This document shows, in pieces, positions 8,448 to 16,620 of a DNA stretch of 20,736 bases. This DNA comes from CAYYAQ01 sp964469555 (GTDB taxonomy: Bacteria; Planctomycetota; UBA1135; UBA2386), in NCBI GenBank assembly GCA_964469555.1, contig CAYYAQ010000093.1, forward strand, positions 1 to 20,736, in the 5' to 3' direction. Each line of letters starts with the position of its first letter. The stretch's first letter is position 1. Position numbers and translations under genes: made by a program. The notes under the pieces are model-generated. The model was not told the DNA's origin and made no database searches. It worked only from the letters and a program-made list of their open reading frames with translations.

Positions 8448-9743
8448 TCAGACGATTCCGGATCCGGCCGACCCCGATGCGGGTCGTTCCTCGCCCTTGC
8501 GCCTTCGGTATCCGCTGGCGCGGTAGACACCGATCGAATCGATGGCTCCGCCGGACCGTTGGCGTGCCATCGCGAGGATCGGAGATACGTCGGTCTGGAA
8601 TGCGCCCTTCAACAATCGCATGGCCATGAGTACGTCGTTCGACGACTGGTAGTCTTCGAGCGCGGAGCGATTCACGAGGAGCGCCTGGACGAAGCAGCGC
8701 TGGACAGTTTCGGCGCTGCCCATCAGCGACTCGATCGGATCGGTGACGTTGTGCGACTGGTCCAGCATGTAGGCCGGGGCGAAGGACGGGTCGTCGATGC
8801 GGGCTCCGATCAGTTCGTGGAACACCAGGAAGAGCTGGAACGGATTGATCGAACCGCTGTCCAGGTCATCGTCCCCGTACTTGCTGTCGTTGAAGTGAAA
8901 CCCGCCCAGCTTGCCGAACTGCACGAGACGCGCGACGATCGTTTCGATGTTCGTGTTGGGCGCGTGGTGCCCAAGATCCACCAGGCACGAGGCCTTCGGC
9001 CCGAGCTCCGTCGCAGCGAGGTAGCTCGTGCCCCAGTCGTTGTTGACCGTCGAGTAGAAAGCCGGCTCGAACAGCTTGTGCTCGAGGAACATCTGCCAGT
9101 CCGCCGGCAGCCCGGCGTAGATCTGCCGCAAGCTGTCGATGTAGCGCTCCATCGCGCTGCGAAAATCGAGCTGGCCCGGGAAGTTGCCGCCGTCCGCGAT
9201 CCACACGGTCAACGCCTTCGAACCCAGCTCGCGGCCGATCGCGATGCACTCGAGGTTGTGTTCGATCGCCTGTTTCCGCACCGCTTCCTCCGTGTGCGTC
9301 AGGCTTCCAAATCGGTAGGAGTGCTTCTGCCCGGGTTGATCCTGGAAGGTGTTCGAGTTCATCGCGTCGAAACCGAGGCCACGATCCTCCGCGCGCTCGC
9401 GCAACTCCGCGGGATCGTCGGGACGGTCCCACGGTATGTGCAGGGAGATCGTCGGCGTGCAACGCACTAGTTGCTGCACAGTCGCGCAATCGTCGATCTT
9501 CTCGAAGACGTCGCGCGGCTCGCCGATTCCGGGAAAACGCGCGAACCGCGTGCCGCCGGTCCCCACGCCCCACGAGGGCATGGCGACGCCGAAGCCTTCC
9601 GCCTCCTCCGTGATCGACTCGATCGAGATGTTGCGTCGGTTGAGCACTGTCTTCAGGTGCTCGTAGTCCGCGAACAGATCGTTCGCCCGATCGGCGTTCT
9701 GCTCCGCGATCAACTCCTCGGGAATCTGGTAGGTCTCGTTCAT
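8448..9743 (-). CDS. rhaI: L-rhamnose isomerase, Pseudomonas-type RhaI
   Basis: TIM-barrel ketol-isomerase of 431 residues converting L-rhamnose to L-rhamnulose with two divalent metals. It follows the Pseudomonas stutzeri enzyme closely over its whole length: VPSWGVGTGGTRFARFPG near residue 55, SLHIPWD at 100-106, GLGFDAMNSNTF, and YRASGYR plus ERPAS near the C-terminus. Metal and catalytic residues are in place: E221, D256 in VDLGHHAPNTN, H283 in GGFHFNDSKYG, then D291 and D293, with D328 in LDQSHNV. The ATG at 9743 is preceded by GGAGAA at good spacing. A gap of 66 bp separates it from rhaEW, and rhaB follows after 2 bp. This is the rhaI type and not the E. coli rhaA type, as is common outside enterobacteria. 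Confidence 0.95.
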   Translation of the reverse strand: MNETYQIPEELIAEQNADRANDLFADYEHLKTVLNRRNISIESITEEAEGFGVAMPSWGVGTGGTRFARFPGIGEPRDVFEKIDDCATVQQLVRCTPTISLHIPWDRPDDPAELRERAEDRGLGFDAMNSNTFQDQPGQKHSYRFGSLTHTEEAVRKQAIEHNLECIAIGRELGSKALTVWIADGGNFPGQLDFRSAMERYIDSLRQIYAGLPADWQMFLEHKLFEPAFYSTVNNDWGTSYLAATELGPKASCLVDLGHHAPNTNIETIVARLVQFGKLGGFHFNDSKYGDDDLDSGSINPFQLFLVFHELIGARIDDPSFAPAYMLDQSHNVTDPIESLMGSAETVQRCFVQALLVNRSALEDYQSSNDVLMAMRLLKGAFQTDVSPILAMARQRSGGAIDSIGVYRASGYRRRKGEERPASGSAGSGIV

Positions 9744-9809
9744 CGCAATTCTCCGTTGATCAGGACCAAATGATCATAGCCCCGCTGGCAAGAGCGGCCG
9801 CGACGATCT

Positions 9810-11906
9810 TCAGCGTGGGAAGGCCTCCCTGTTGCCGGCGTCGACGTTGAGGATGTTGCCCGTGGACTTTTGGGATCGTGGACCGGCGAGGAAGCACACC
9901 GCTTCGGCCACGTCTTCGGGAAGCACGCTGCGCCCGAGCAGGCTTCGATTCTTGTAGTGTTCCGCGAGCTCGCTCTCCGCGATGCCGTATGCCTCGGCAC
10001 GCTCCTTGCGCCAGTCGCCACTCCAGATCTGGGAGTCCGTCAACACAGCGTCCGGGTTGACGACGTTGACGCGAATACCATCGGGGGCTCCCTCGAGCGC
10101 AAGACAGCGGGCGAGGTGGATCTCCGCGGCCTTGGCAGTGCAGTAGGCCGAAGCGCCGGGTGACGCGGCGAGAGCGTTCTTCGAACCGACGAAGACGATC
10201 GAGCCGCCGACCGCCTGCCGCTTGAAGAGCCTGAACGCTTCGCGCGCGGCGAGGAAGTAGCCCGTCGTGAGCACGGACAGGTTGCGGTTCCATGTTTCCA
10301 GCGACGTCTCTTCGACGGGCGCCGCGGACGCGATGCCAGCGTTGGCGACAAGGATGTCCACGCCGCCGTACTCCGCGACGGCGTGCGCCAGGCTCTGCGC
10401 GACCGAGTCCTCGTCGGTCACGTCGCACACAGTGGTGCGCACGACATCGTCGCCAAAATCCGCGGCAAGCCTCTTGCGAGTTTCGTCCAACGCCTCGGCG
10501 CGCAGATCCGATAACACGACACAGGCGCCGTCGATCAACAATCGCCGCGCGGTGGCGCTGCCGATCCCGCCCGCACCGCCCGTAATCAGCGCGATCTTCC
10601 CGGCGAGACTTTCAGGCGGCGGCATCCGCCGGAGCTTTGCCTCTTCGAGTTCCCAGTATTCGATGCGGAAGGCCTCGAGTTCGCTGAGACCGACGTACTC
10701 GCTCACATTGGTCGCACCGCGCATCACGTTGACCGCGTTGATGTAGAACTCGCCCGCGATCCGCGCCGTAGCCTTGTCCTTCGCGAACGTGAACATGCCG
10801 ACCGACGGAACGAGCACGACCACCGGATTCGGGTCACGCATCGCCGGCGAGTCCGGGACGCGACAACGCCCGTAGTACGCGGCATAGTCGTCGCGGTACG
10901 ACTCGAGCATTCCGTCGAGCCGGCCGGCGACGTCCCCGGGTGACTCGGTGTGGGGATCGCAGGTCACGACGAGCGGTCGGATCTTCGTGCGCAGGAAGTG
11001 GTCCGGACACGAGGTGCCGAGCGCGGCGAGTTTTTCGAACCGTGTCGAGTTCGCGAATTCGAGGATCTCCTCCGAATCGACGAAGTGCGAGATCTTGTCA
11101 TTCCCCCCGGTGCACAACCTTCCGCGTATCTCCGGAAGGATGCCGAGAGCGAATTGCCGGCGCTCGTCGCCGGACAGACTCTCGCGGGCGGGGCCGCCGA
11201 ACGCCGGTTCGTCGCTCCTCTCGGAGAGCCAGGCCGCTGCACGGCGGATGACGTCGAGCGTGTTCTCGTAGCACTCCTTCGACGTCTCACCCCACGTGAA
11301 CAACCCGTGTCCACCCAGCACGGCACCGCGAATCCCGGGATTCTCGTCGCAGGTCTCGCGCAGTCTCAAGCCGAGGTCGAATCCGGGTCGTTGCCACGGG
11401 ATCCAGGCCAACTCCCCGGCGAAGATCTCGCGGGTCAACGCTTCACCGTCCCGCGCGGCCGCGATCGCGATCAGGCTGTCCGGGTGCATGTGGTCGACGT
11501 GGCGATGGGGCAGGTAGGCGTGCAGGGGTGTGTCGATGCTGGCCGCACGCGGATTGACGCCGAACGTGCAGTGCGGGAGATACGAGACCATCTCGTCCTC
11601 GTGCTCGATACCGCGGTAGAGCTTCTCGAGCGCCAGAAGTCGATCGAGGTAGAGACTCGCGAATCCGCCCCGTCCGGCGGACCCGAGGTCGCCGCCCGAG
11701 CCCTTCACCCACAGAACTTCAGCGGGTTCGCCCGTGAGCGGATCGGATTCCGAGACTTTGGCCGACGTGTTGCCGCCGGCGAAGTTCGTGATGCGTAGGT
11801 CGGCGCCGAGGAGATTGGAGCGGTAGACGAGCAATCCGACTTCGCCGAGGTCCTTCGCCGCGGCGTCCTCCCAGCGGTCGGGGATCGTGTCGTAGGCAGT
11901 CATCAC
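9810..11906 (-). CDS. rhaEW: Bifunctional rhamnulose-1-phosphate aldolase / lactaldehyde dehydrogenase (RhaEW)
   Basis: A 698-residue fusion. The N-terminal class II aldolase domain (about 20-420) would split L-rhamnulose-1-phosphate into dihydroxyacetone phosphate and L-lactaldehyde. It has FAGGNTS (42-48), KGSGGDLG (68-75) and the zinc-binding cluster HRHVDHMH with H139 and H141, plus H200 in LGGHGLF. The C-terminal short-chain dehydrogenase domain (about 433-698) would oxidise lactaldehyde to lactate. It has the NAD-binding TGGAGGIG (442-449), NAG at 522-524, S575, and Y588-x3-K592 in YCTAK. The annotated GTG (11906) is directly followed by an ATG (11903), so the true start may be one codon later. 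The 21 bp gap to the GH78 gene upstream puts both in one operon. Fusing the two steps keeps reactive lactaldehyde from accumulating; no separate aldA or rhaD is present. Confidence 0.94.
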   Translation of the reverse strand: MMTAYDTIPDRWEDAAAKDLGEVGLLVYRSNLLGADLRITNFAGGNTSAKVSESDPLTGEPAEVLWVKGSGGDLGSAGRGGFASLYLDRLLALEKLYRGIEHEDEMVSYLPHCTFGVNPRAASIDTPLHAYLPHRHVDHMHPDSLIAIAAARDGEALTREIFAGELAWIPWQRPGFDLGLRLRETCDENPGIRGAVLGGHGLFTWGETSKECYENTLDVIRRAAAWLSERSDEPAFGGPARESLSGDERRQFALGILPEIRGRLCTGGNDKISHFVDSEEILEFANSTRFEKLAALGTSCPDHFLRTKIRPLVVTCDPHTESPGDVAGRLDGMLESYRDDYAAYYGRCRVPDSPAMRDPNPVVVLVPSVGMFTFAKDKATARIAGEFYINAVNVMRGATNVSEYVGLSELEAFRIEYWELEEAKLRRMPPPESLAGKIALITGGAGGIGSATARRLLIDGACVVLSDLRAEALDETRKRLAADFGDDVVRTTVCDVTDEDSVAQSLAHAVAEYGGVDILVANAGIASAAPVEETSLETWNRNLSVLTTGYFLAAREAFRLFKRQAVGGSIVFVGSKNALAASPGASAYCTAKAAEIHLARCLALEGAPDGIRVNVVNPDAVLTDSQIWSGDWRKERAEAYGIAESELAEHYKNRSLLGRSVLPEDVAEAVCFLAGPRSQKSTGNILNVDAGNREAFPR

Positions 11907-11927
11907 CGACGATCTTAGTAAAGAGGT

Positions 11928-14237
11928 TCAGCGGTTCCTGGGGAGAACCAGCTCGATCTCGCCTCGAACTTCCGTCCATCGCTTCGGCTCCCCCGGTTTC
12001 GGAGAGGTGTACACCCGGATCGGGACCGATGGCCGCAGGCGGTAGTGAATCTGGCCATCTCGTCGCTGCCACTCGATCTCGACGACGTCGCCGCCTGGGA
12101 GCGGCACCTTCCCCTTGGCACGCGGCAACGAGCCGGGGCGCAGGTTCAGCTCGAAGTGGTTCGGGCCGCGATCGAATCGGCTGTGCAATCCCAGCGCATA
12201 GCGGGACAACTGCCAGGTCGGGCAGGCACACCACTGGTGGCAGTGAGACCAGCGGGTGTCGAAGACCTCGATCCAGGTGGTGCGGCCGCCCTCCAACATC
12301 CACCCCCAGCACTTGCGGAACTGGTCGAGCACGAAGTCCATCTCACCACGTTCGATGAGCTCGGCGAACGCGTAGTGCGCGAAGTAGGGTGTGATGAGAT
12401 CTTGCGTGTTCGCGGACGGCGAGGAGAGTCTGGGTGCCTTCGGGTTGTTTGGGAAGCAGTTCAGGATGTGTTTCTTGATGGCCTCGACGCAACCTGCTTC
12501 CTCGCTTTTCTCGACGAAGCCGAGTCTGAGCGCGAGCACTGTCGCGTGGTAGCCCAACGCCTTCCAACTCCTGTCCGCCAGCGTCGTCTCGATCATTCGA
12601 GCAACCGATGTGGACACGCGTTTCTCGAGATTGACATACTTCGCTCGAGCACTCCTTCGATCGACCACGTCACACCACCGGATCATCCCGCGGAGAGCGG
12701 CAACGGCGTACAGGTTGAAGGCGATGTCCACCGCGTCATCTTCTTCGGACTCCACGTAACCCCAGTCGATGAACATCCACCCGGGAACGTCGCGAACACC
12801 TGTGTCGTGCACGTGTGGTTCGAACGCCTGGAGATTGCGAACCGCGTACGGAAACATGTCCGTGAGCAACGACCGATCACCGGTGAGCTCGAAGTACTGC
12901 AGGCACGAATTCACCCACTGCAATGCATAGGTCGTGAGGTGCACGGTGCCGCCAGGGCACATGCCCGCGACCATGCCGTCTGCTCGGGCGCACAGGGCGC
13001 TCTGCACGATGCCACGCCGGCAGAGCCTGAGATCGGAGAAACCGGCAGCGCCCACCGCCATGCCGACCGACATCACGTCGCCTGTCCACTGACCCCGTTC
13101 TCGCGTCGGGTTGTCCGTGATCGCATCCTCGGCACAGCCGCGATACGTCTCGATTCCTGTCATCCAGATCCGGTCGAGAAGCTCCTCGCCGCAGGAGAAG
13201 GCACCTTCGAGATCGCCGTAGTAGGCGCGTTCGAGATACACCTCCGTCACGAACTTCACGTCCTCGGCGGCCGCGATCACGTGCACCTCCAGGAATCGGC
13301 CGCCCTTCGGTGTCAGGGGCTCGAACAACTGCTCGCCGCCACGCGCGACGAAGTGGTCGAGGTTGCAGGAGGTTCCCGCCGACAGCGTGATGTAGGGAGA
13401 GACGCGACCATGCTGCAAGGACTCGGAGTACGCGAACTCGACCACGGTGTCTTCGGGAAGATCGAGAACGAAACTCGGCCGGCCGAGGCGTACACGGCCG
13501 AGGTCGTAGCGGCGCCACACGCCGTCCTGGGGCAGTGACTTCGCTTCGAGATCACGCAGGAAGTAGCGCGCCGCAACGTCGTCCTTCTGATACCCGAAGT
13601 TCTCCGCCAGCTTGCCGCTGTCGATCGGCGCAAGCGAGTGCCGGATCTGTCGCACGTGCCCGAGCCGCGCCAGCGTGGGTTCGGGCAGCCGCGCTTTCGA
13701 TGACGCGGGTTCGCCCCAGTTCGCGTCGTCGAAGTCGGGCTCGCGCCAACCCTCGGGGTTGTCGGCGGTCTCGCACCACTCGATCCAGCCGAGTTGCGGG
13801 TTGATGCGGTTGACTTCGGACTCGTAGCCCTTCAGCCGGTGACACTTCCATTCGACATCGACGAGTCGTCCATCCACGCGAAGCTCGCAGAGGAAGAACG
13901 GCGGCATGTCCTGGAGGATCCGCGTGTCGGCCCCGACGTGATGCACTTGCGCGGCGAGAACGTGTGACCCCGCGGTCAGCCGTATCGATTTGGCCTCGTA
14001 CTCCGGGTGACCGCGTTCGAAGCGATGCGGTCCCTCCGTGAAGTGCTCGCCGTCCAGCCATGCGACGAACCAGCTCGACCCCAGAGTGCGGATCTCGACC
14101 TGCGAGTCACTCGAGAGTTCGAACCTGCCGCGGAACGCTGCGTAGCTGTCGGTCTTCGCCTCGTCGTCGAGCCACAGTCCGAGCCCGGCGCAGGAAGATG
14201 TCAGCAGGGCGGAGGCGAGGAGAAGGACTCTGTGCAT
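11928..14237 (-). CDS. GH78-family alpha-L-rhamnosidase, probable lipoprotein
   Basis: A 769-residue predicted exported inverting alpha-L-rhamnosidase and first gene of the rhamnose operon. The N-terminus MHRVLLLASALLTSSC is a short hydrophobic signal ending in Cys16; TSSC is a weak lipobox, so lipidation is likely but not certain. Beta-sandwich domains occupy about residues 30-340, including the WREPDFDDANWGEP pattern of jelly-roll carbohydrate modules. The (alpha/alpha)6 catalytic domain follows, with TDNPTRERGQWTGD at 374-387, equivalent to the DCPxRDERxGWTGD general-acid region of GH78. Near the C-terminus come TTWIEVF and SHCHQWCACPTWQLSRYALG, which match the family's conserved SHCHAWSAxP segment. 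The ATG at 14237 has no obvious ribosome binding site. The operon promoter should lie in 14238-14320, but I see no convincing -35/-10 pair there. Confidence 0.88.
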   Translation of the reverse strand: MHRVLLLASALLTSSCAGLGLWLDDEAKTDSYAAFRGRFELSSDSQVEIRTLGSSWFVAWLDGEHFTEGPHRFERGHPEYEAKSIRLTAGSHVLAAQVHHVGADTRILQDMPPFFLCELRVDGRLVDVEWKCHRLKGYESEVNRINPQLGWIEWCETADNPEGWREPDFDDANWGEPASSKARLPEPTLARLGHVRQIRHSLAPIDSGKLAENFGYQKDDVAARYFLRDLEAKSLPQDGVWRRYDLGRVRLGRPSFVLDLPEDTVVEFAYSESLQHGRVSPYITLSAGTSCNLDHFVARGGEQLFEPLTPKGGRFLEVHVIAAAEDVKFVTEVYLERAYYGDLEGAFSCGEELLDRIWMTGIETYRGCAEDAITDNPTRERGQWTGDVMSVGMAVGAAGFSDLRLCRRGIVQSALCARADGMVAGMCPGGTVHLTTYALQWVNSCLQYFELTGDRSLLTDMFPYAVRNLQAFEPHVHDTGVRDVPGWMFIDWGYVESEEDDAVDIAFNLYAVAALRGMIRWCDVVDRRSARAKYVNLEKRVSTSVARMIETTLADRSWKALGYHATVLALRLGFVEKSEEAGCVEAIKKHILNCFPNNPKAPRLSSPSANTQDLITPYFAHYAFAELIERGEMDFVLDQFRKCWGWMLEGGRTTWIEVFDTRWSHCHQWCACPTWQLSRYALGLHSRFDRGPNHFELNLRPGSLPRAKGKVPLPGGDVVEIEWQRRDGQIHYRLRPSVPIRVYTSPKPGEPKRWTEVRGEIELVLPRNR

Positions 14238-14307
14238 GGCGCGTCATTTTGCCACCACGAAGACGACGGACACAAGGCATCGCCGCCCGCGCGGATGCGT
14301 TGGCGTA

Positions 14308-14401
14308 CTTATCTCCCTGGTCACGCCTGGCAGGAAGGGCAGTAGTACGTAGATCGCCCGCCGTCCACCGTGTGCTTGATGTCGGGATGACGCGTTCGCC
14401 A
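14308..14401 (-). pseudogene. Decayed 3' end of an fpg/mutM-like DNA glycosylase gene, copy 2
   Basis: The minus strand encodes HPDIKHTVDGGRSTYYCPSCQA and a TGA at 14321-14323, the terminal zinc-finger half of an Fpg/Nei glycosylase. Exactly 16 residues before the CPSC, where the first CxxC should sit, the codons read TGG-CGA-ACG-CGT (W-R-T-R, 14390-14401). One base change in each outer codon would restore C-R-T-C, which suggests mutational decay of a real finger. The rest of the enzyme is absent: no N-terminal PE motif, H2TH helix or catalytic region is visible nearby. A 10-base insertion next to the CAG codon, absent from copy 1, creates the present stop. Confidence 0.55.
14326..14368. repeat. 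Direct repeat, right copy (43 bp, 41 of 43 identical to 82-124)
   Basis: Same orientation as the left copy and about 14.2 kb away from it. Flanking similarity is patchy: CTTGATGTCGGGAT at 14375-14388 matches CTTGATTCGGGAT at 148-160. The GH106-like gene and the entire rhamnose operon lie between the two copies. Confidence 0.85.
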
Positions 14402-14595
14402 TCGCCCGCGGCTGACGCCTACTTCCGGGAACCCGCTTTCGAATGCGGAAGCTAGCATGACGTACGATGCCGCGCGGGAACGCATCCTCCCCGTCCTTCT
14501 TCCCGCAAGCCGAAGAAGTAGGGCCCCCGCCAGAGATCGCCCACCCAACCGCCAGAACCGGGTAACCGTCCGGACATCGCGAGCGACAGCAGGGT
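14402..14595. other. Non-coding scar between the two gene remnants
   Basis: No frame with recognisable protein similarity, no tRNA-like fold and no terminator-like hairpin is visible. Several short frames cross this stretch on both strands, but they overlap each other and show no motif. It separates the glycosylase remnant from the transposase remnant and is probably decayed sequence. Confidence 0.4.
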
Positions 14596-14757
14596 GTGGA
14601 AGCCCTGGCCACGAATCGCGCCCTCGCCTATCGGCGACGCGAGCCCACCGCCACCGTGCTCTACCAGCTGTTGCAGGAGCACCTGGCGACCTTCCTCGCC
14701 CGCGCCGCGGCGCGGGGCATGTCGACTGGCGGCGATCTACCCCGCTACGTCCGTCAC
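14596..14757 (+). pseudogene. N-terminal fragment of an IS91-family transposase
   Basis: The frame starting GTG at 14596 reads LAYRRREPTATVLYQLLQEH, then LATFLARAAARG and DLPRYV. This matches the start of IS91/IS801-type transposases, where YRxRxPxxTxLYxLVxEHLxxFL and LPRYV precede a zinc-binding domain. The similarity stops abruptly after LPRYV; the zinc-binding domain (usually CGxxxxGFxRxRCxxC) and the catalytic HUH/Tyr domain are missing. The fragment ends about 30 bp before the stop codon of the convergent ATPase-GNAT gene. This is motif recognition without a database check, so the family call is moderately confident. The element is clearly non-functional. Confidence 0.55.
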
Positions 14758-14785
14758 TCCACCGTCAACTCGACCGCCGGCAAAT

Positions 14786-16240
14786 TCAGTCCGACAGCCG
14801 AAGTTGGTGAAGGTGCGATGCGACGCGGTCCCGATCCTCGAGGCACATCCCGAGCAGTCGCGCACCCCATGGCGAGGCGAGATTCAGGTGCTCGGGGGCC
14901 ACGTGTTCATGATCGAGGAACTGGAGACGCAGCACATCACCGTCGCGACCGCTCTCGGGCAGGAGCGCCGAGAAGAAGAATCCGAAACCGGCCAGGTGCT
15001 CCCCGACGTGCGCGGTGCCCGGATCGGAGGTCGGCAGGTCGAGGTACACTGCGGAGACGCGCATGTCCTGCAGTTCGTCCAGGCGCGTCTCGAGCTGTTC
15101 GAGGAAATCGCAACCGACCTCTTCCACACAGATCACTGCGATGTTGAACGCGGTGCTGACAGACACCGACAATCGCCCGGGTTCGCTGGCCACACGCCCG
15201 TCGGTCGAGATTACCCGCTCGAGGGTCAGACTCTCCACGATCTCCTGAGCGTAGCCACTGTATCGCGGTGGCACGTAGAGGGTGCGTGCGGGGGCGTTGG
15301 GCAGCGCGAAGAACATGGCGACGAGCGACCCCCGCACCGACGTCTCGTTCTCCAGCCCGGTCATCATCACGGTCTCCGGCAGGATCCCGAGAAAAATACC
15401 GGTCTCGACCGCACCGAGTTTCCGCTGATTTCGTTGGCTGTACGGGTGGTTGCTGACGCACTCGGTCCAGAGCCCCACGAGCTCCAATTCAGCCGCCCGC
15501 TCCAGCCGGAGACTGGCCATCTTCCTGGCGAGCCCGTGCGACCGATATCGCGGATCGACGACGAGCTTTCCGGCCTCGGCAACGCGCGCCTCGGTGCTCG
15601 TCATGGTCAGTGATGCGTGTCCGACGAGCACTCCCTGGTCATTGACTACGACCGCCGAGTGCATGAGCCCTTCCTCGATGAGCGCCGCCATCCGCTGTGG
15701 AAAATAGATGTCCTCGGAGGGGTAGTCGTAGCCGTAGCAGCGGTACACCAGTCGGGCGAGGTCGCCACATTCATCCGCGCTCATCGCCCGCACGACGAAC
15801 TCCCCTGGCTCGTGGATTTCGGGCGCGTCGTGCGAGAGCACATCGTCGCCGTCCATGGAGTCGCGCGCGTCGTGATCGGAGACGGCCAGTGAACACCGCG
15901 CGACGTTTCCATCGCGACCATGGGCGTGCAGATCAATGAACTCCGCGAACCCCAGTCGCACCAGCTCGTGGGGCACGACCGCGTCGTCCGTGAACACGGG
16001 GATGCCCTGGTCTGTCACTTCGACGCGCAGGTGCCCCTGGTCGGTCCAGGCCCGAACGCTGACCTCGGCAGGTCTATCTCCATGCTCACGCTTCTGGGCG
16101 AGGATCACCAATTCGTCCACCATCACGCGGAGTCTGCGGGCTCGGTGGGACGAAATTCCCAGGGAGATGGCCAGCTCGTACACCGCTCCACCGGGAACAC
16201 TGGCGGGAGCGGTGTCGCCGGTGAGTTCAATGACGAGCAT
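14786..16240 (-). CDS. RsbW-like ATPase domain fused to a GNAT N-acetyltransferase
   Basis: A 484-residue cytoplasmic fusion. I place the start at the ATG at 16240 because AGAGG sits six bases upstream and the predicted domain begins at once (MLVIELTGD); a longer frame reaches 16384 but adds only arginine- and proline-rich residues. Residues 1-125 resemble the HATPase of anti-sigma kinases (RsbW/SpoIIAB): a helix with VDELVILAQ (N-box position, around 41-49) and the VTDQGIP loop (75-81). The invariant N-box Asn is not where expected, so ATP binding may be weak or altered. Residues 148-300 form a GNAT domain with LVVDPRYRSHGLARKM (226-241), where R233-x-x-G236-x-A238 is the acetyl-CoA loop. 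Residues 300-484 are a further domain that may be a second, divergent GNAT-like unit. It could couple partner-switching signalling to acetylation, but partner and substrate are unknown. Confidence 0.75.
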   Translation of the reverse strand: MLVIELTGDTAPASVPGGAVYELAISLGISSHRARRLRVMVDELVILAQKREHGDRPAEVSVRAWTDQGHLRVEVTDQGIPVFTDDAVVPHELVRLGFAEFIDLHAHGRDGNVARCSLAVSDHDARDSMDGDDVLSHDAPEIHEPGEFVVRAMSADECGDLARLVYRCYGYDYPSEDIYFPQRMAALIEEGLMHSAVVVNDQGVLVGHASLTMTSTEARVAEAGKLVVDPRYRSHGLARKMASLRLERAAELELVGLWTECVSNHPYSQRNQRKLGAVETGIFLGILPETVMMTGLENETSVRGSLVAMFFALPNAPARTLYVPPRYSGYAQEIVESLTLERVISTDGRVASEPGRLSVSVSTAFNIAVICVEEVGCDFLEQLETRLDELQDMRVSAVYLDLPTSDPGTAHVGEHLAGFGFFFSALLPESGRDGDVLRLQFLDHEHVAPEHLNLASPWGARLLGMCLEDRDRVASHLHQLRLSD

Positions 16241-16328
16241 GGGTACCTCTGGGCACGGACGAGCGGGGTTCAGCGGTCTCGGACAATTGACCACCATCCC
16301 GACGTCGATGCAACGATGCAGACCGGGT

Positions 16329-16516
16329 TCAGCCCTGGCTCGGCGCCTCCAGATCCGCCTCATCCGTCGGCGTCTCGGAAACACGGTCGGCCAGTCCCAG
16401 TCCCGCGTCGACGCGGGCGATGACCGCGCGCGAGACGGGCGTCACCCCGAAGTGAACGACTCCCAGCCCGGGGCCTCGGGCAGGATCGGGGTTCGCGGTT
16501 GCTTGCTGTCACCAAC
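16329..16516 (-). other. Open frame without a start codon, possible remnant of a gene 3' end
   Basis: The minus strand is open for about 62 codons between a TGA near 16519 and the TGA at 16329-16331. It contains LGVVHFGVTPVSRAVIARVD and DEADLEAPSQG, with many G or C third positions as in the real genes here. It has no ATG, and only internal GTG codons could serve as starts. It lies 88 bp upstream of the ATPase-GNAT gene. I recognise no family. It may be a truncated gene or a chance frame in high-GC DNA. Confidence 0.2.
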
Positions 16517-16620
16517 ATCCAGCGCGGGCTTGCCACAAAACCCCGTACGCCGATTCACTTTTCTTGCGCCTGCCGGGAGCCCACTGCGCGCACGCCCGCG
16601 CTGTCGGCTCGCGTTCGGGA

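Noticed and set aside
4452..14237. Rhamnose microcompartment locus
   Set aside because: No BMC shell proteins or CoA-acylating aldehyde dehydrogenase are present; lactaldehyde is handled by the RhaEW fusion instead.
14244..14612. 122-codon minus-strand frame over the scar region
   Set aside because: It reads through both the repeat and the flank in a frame different from the zinc-finger frame; no motif and no conserved partner in copy 1 beyond the repeat itself.
16241..16384. Upstream extension of the ATPase-GNAT gene to a start at 16384
   Set aside because: The extra 48 residues are Arg/Pro-rich and lie before a good AGAGG-spaced ATG at 16240 where the domain begins.
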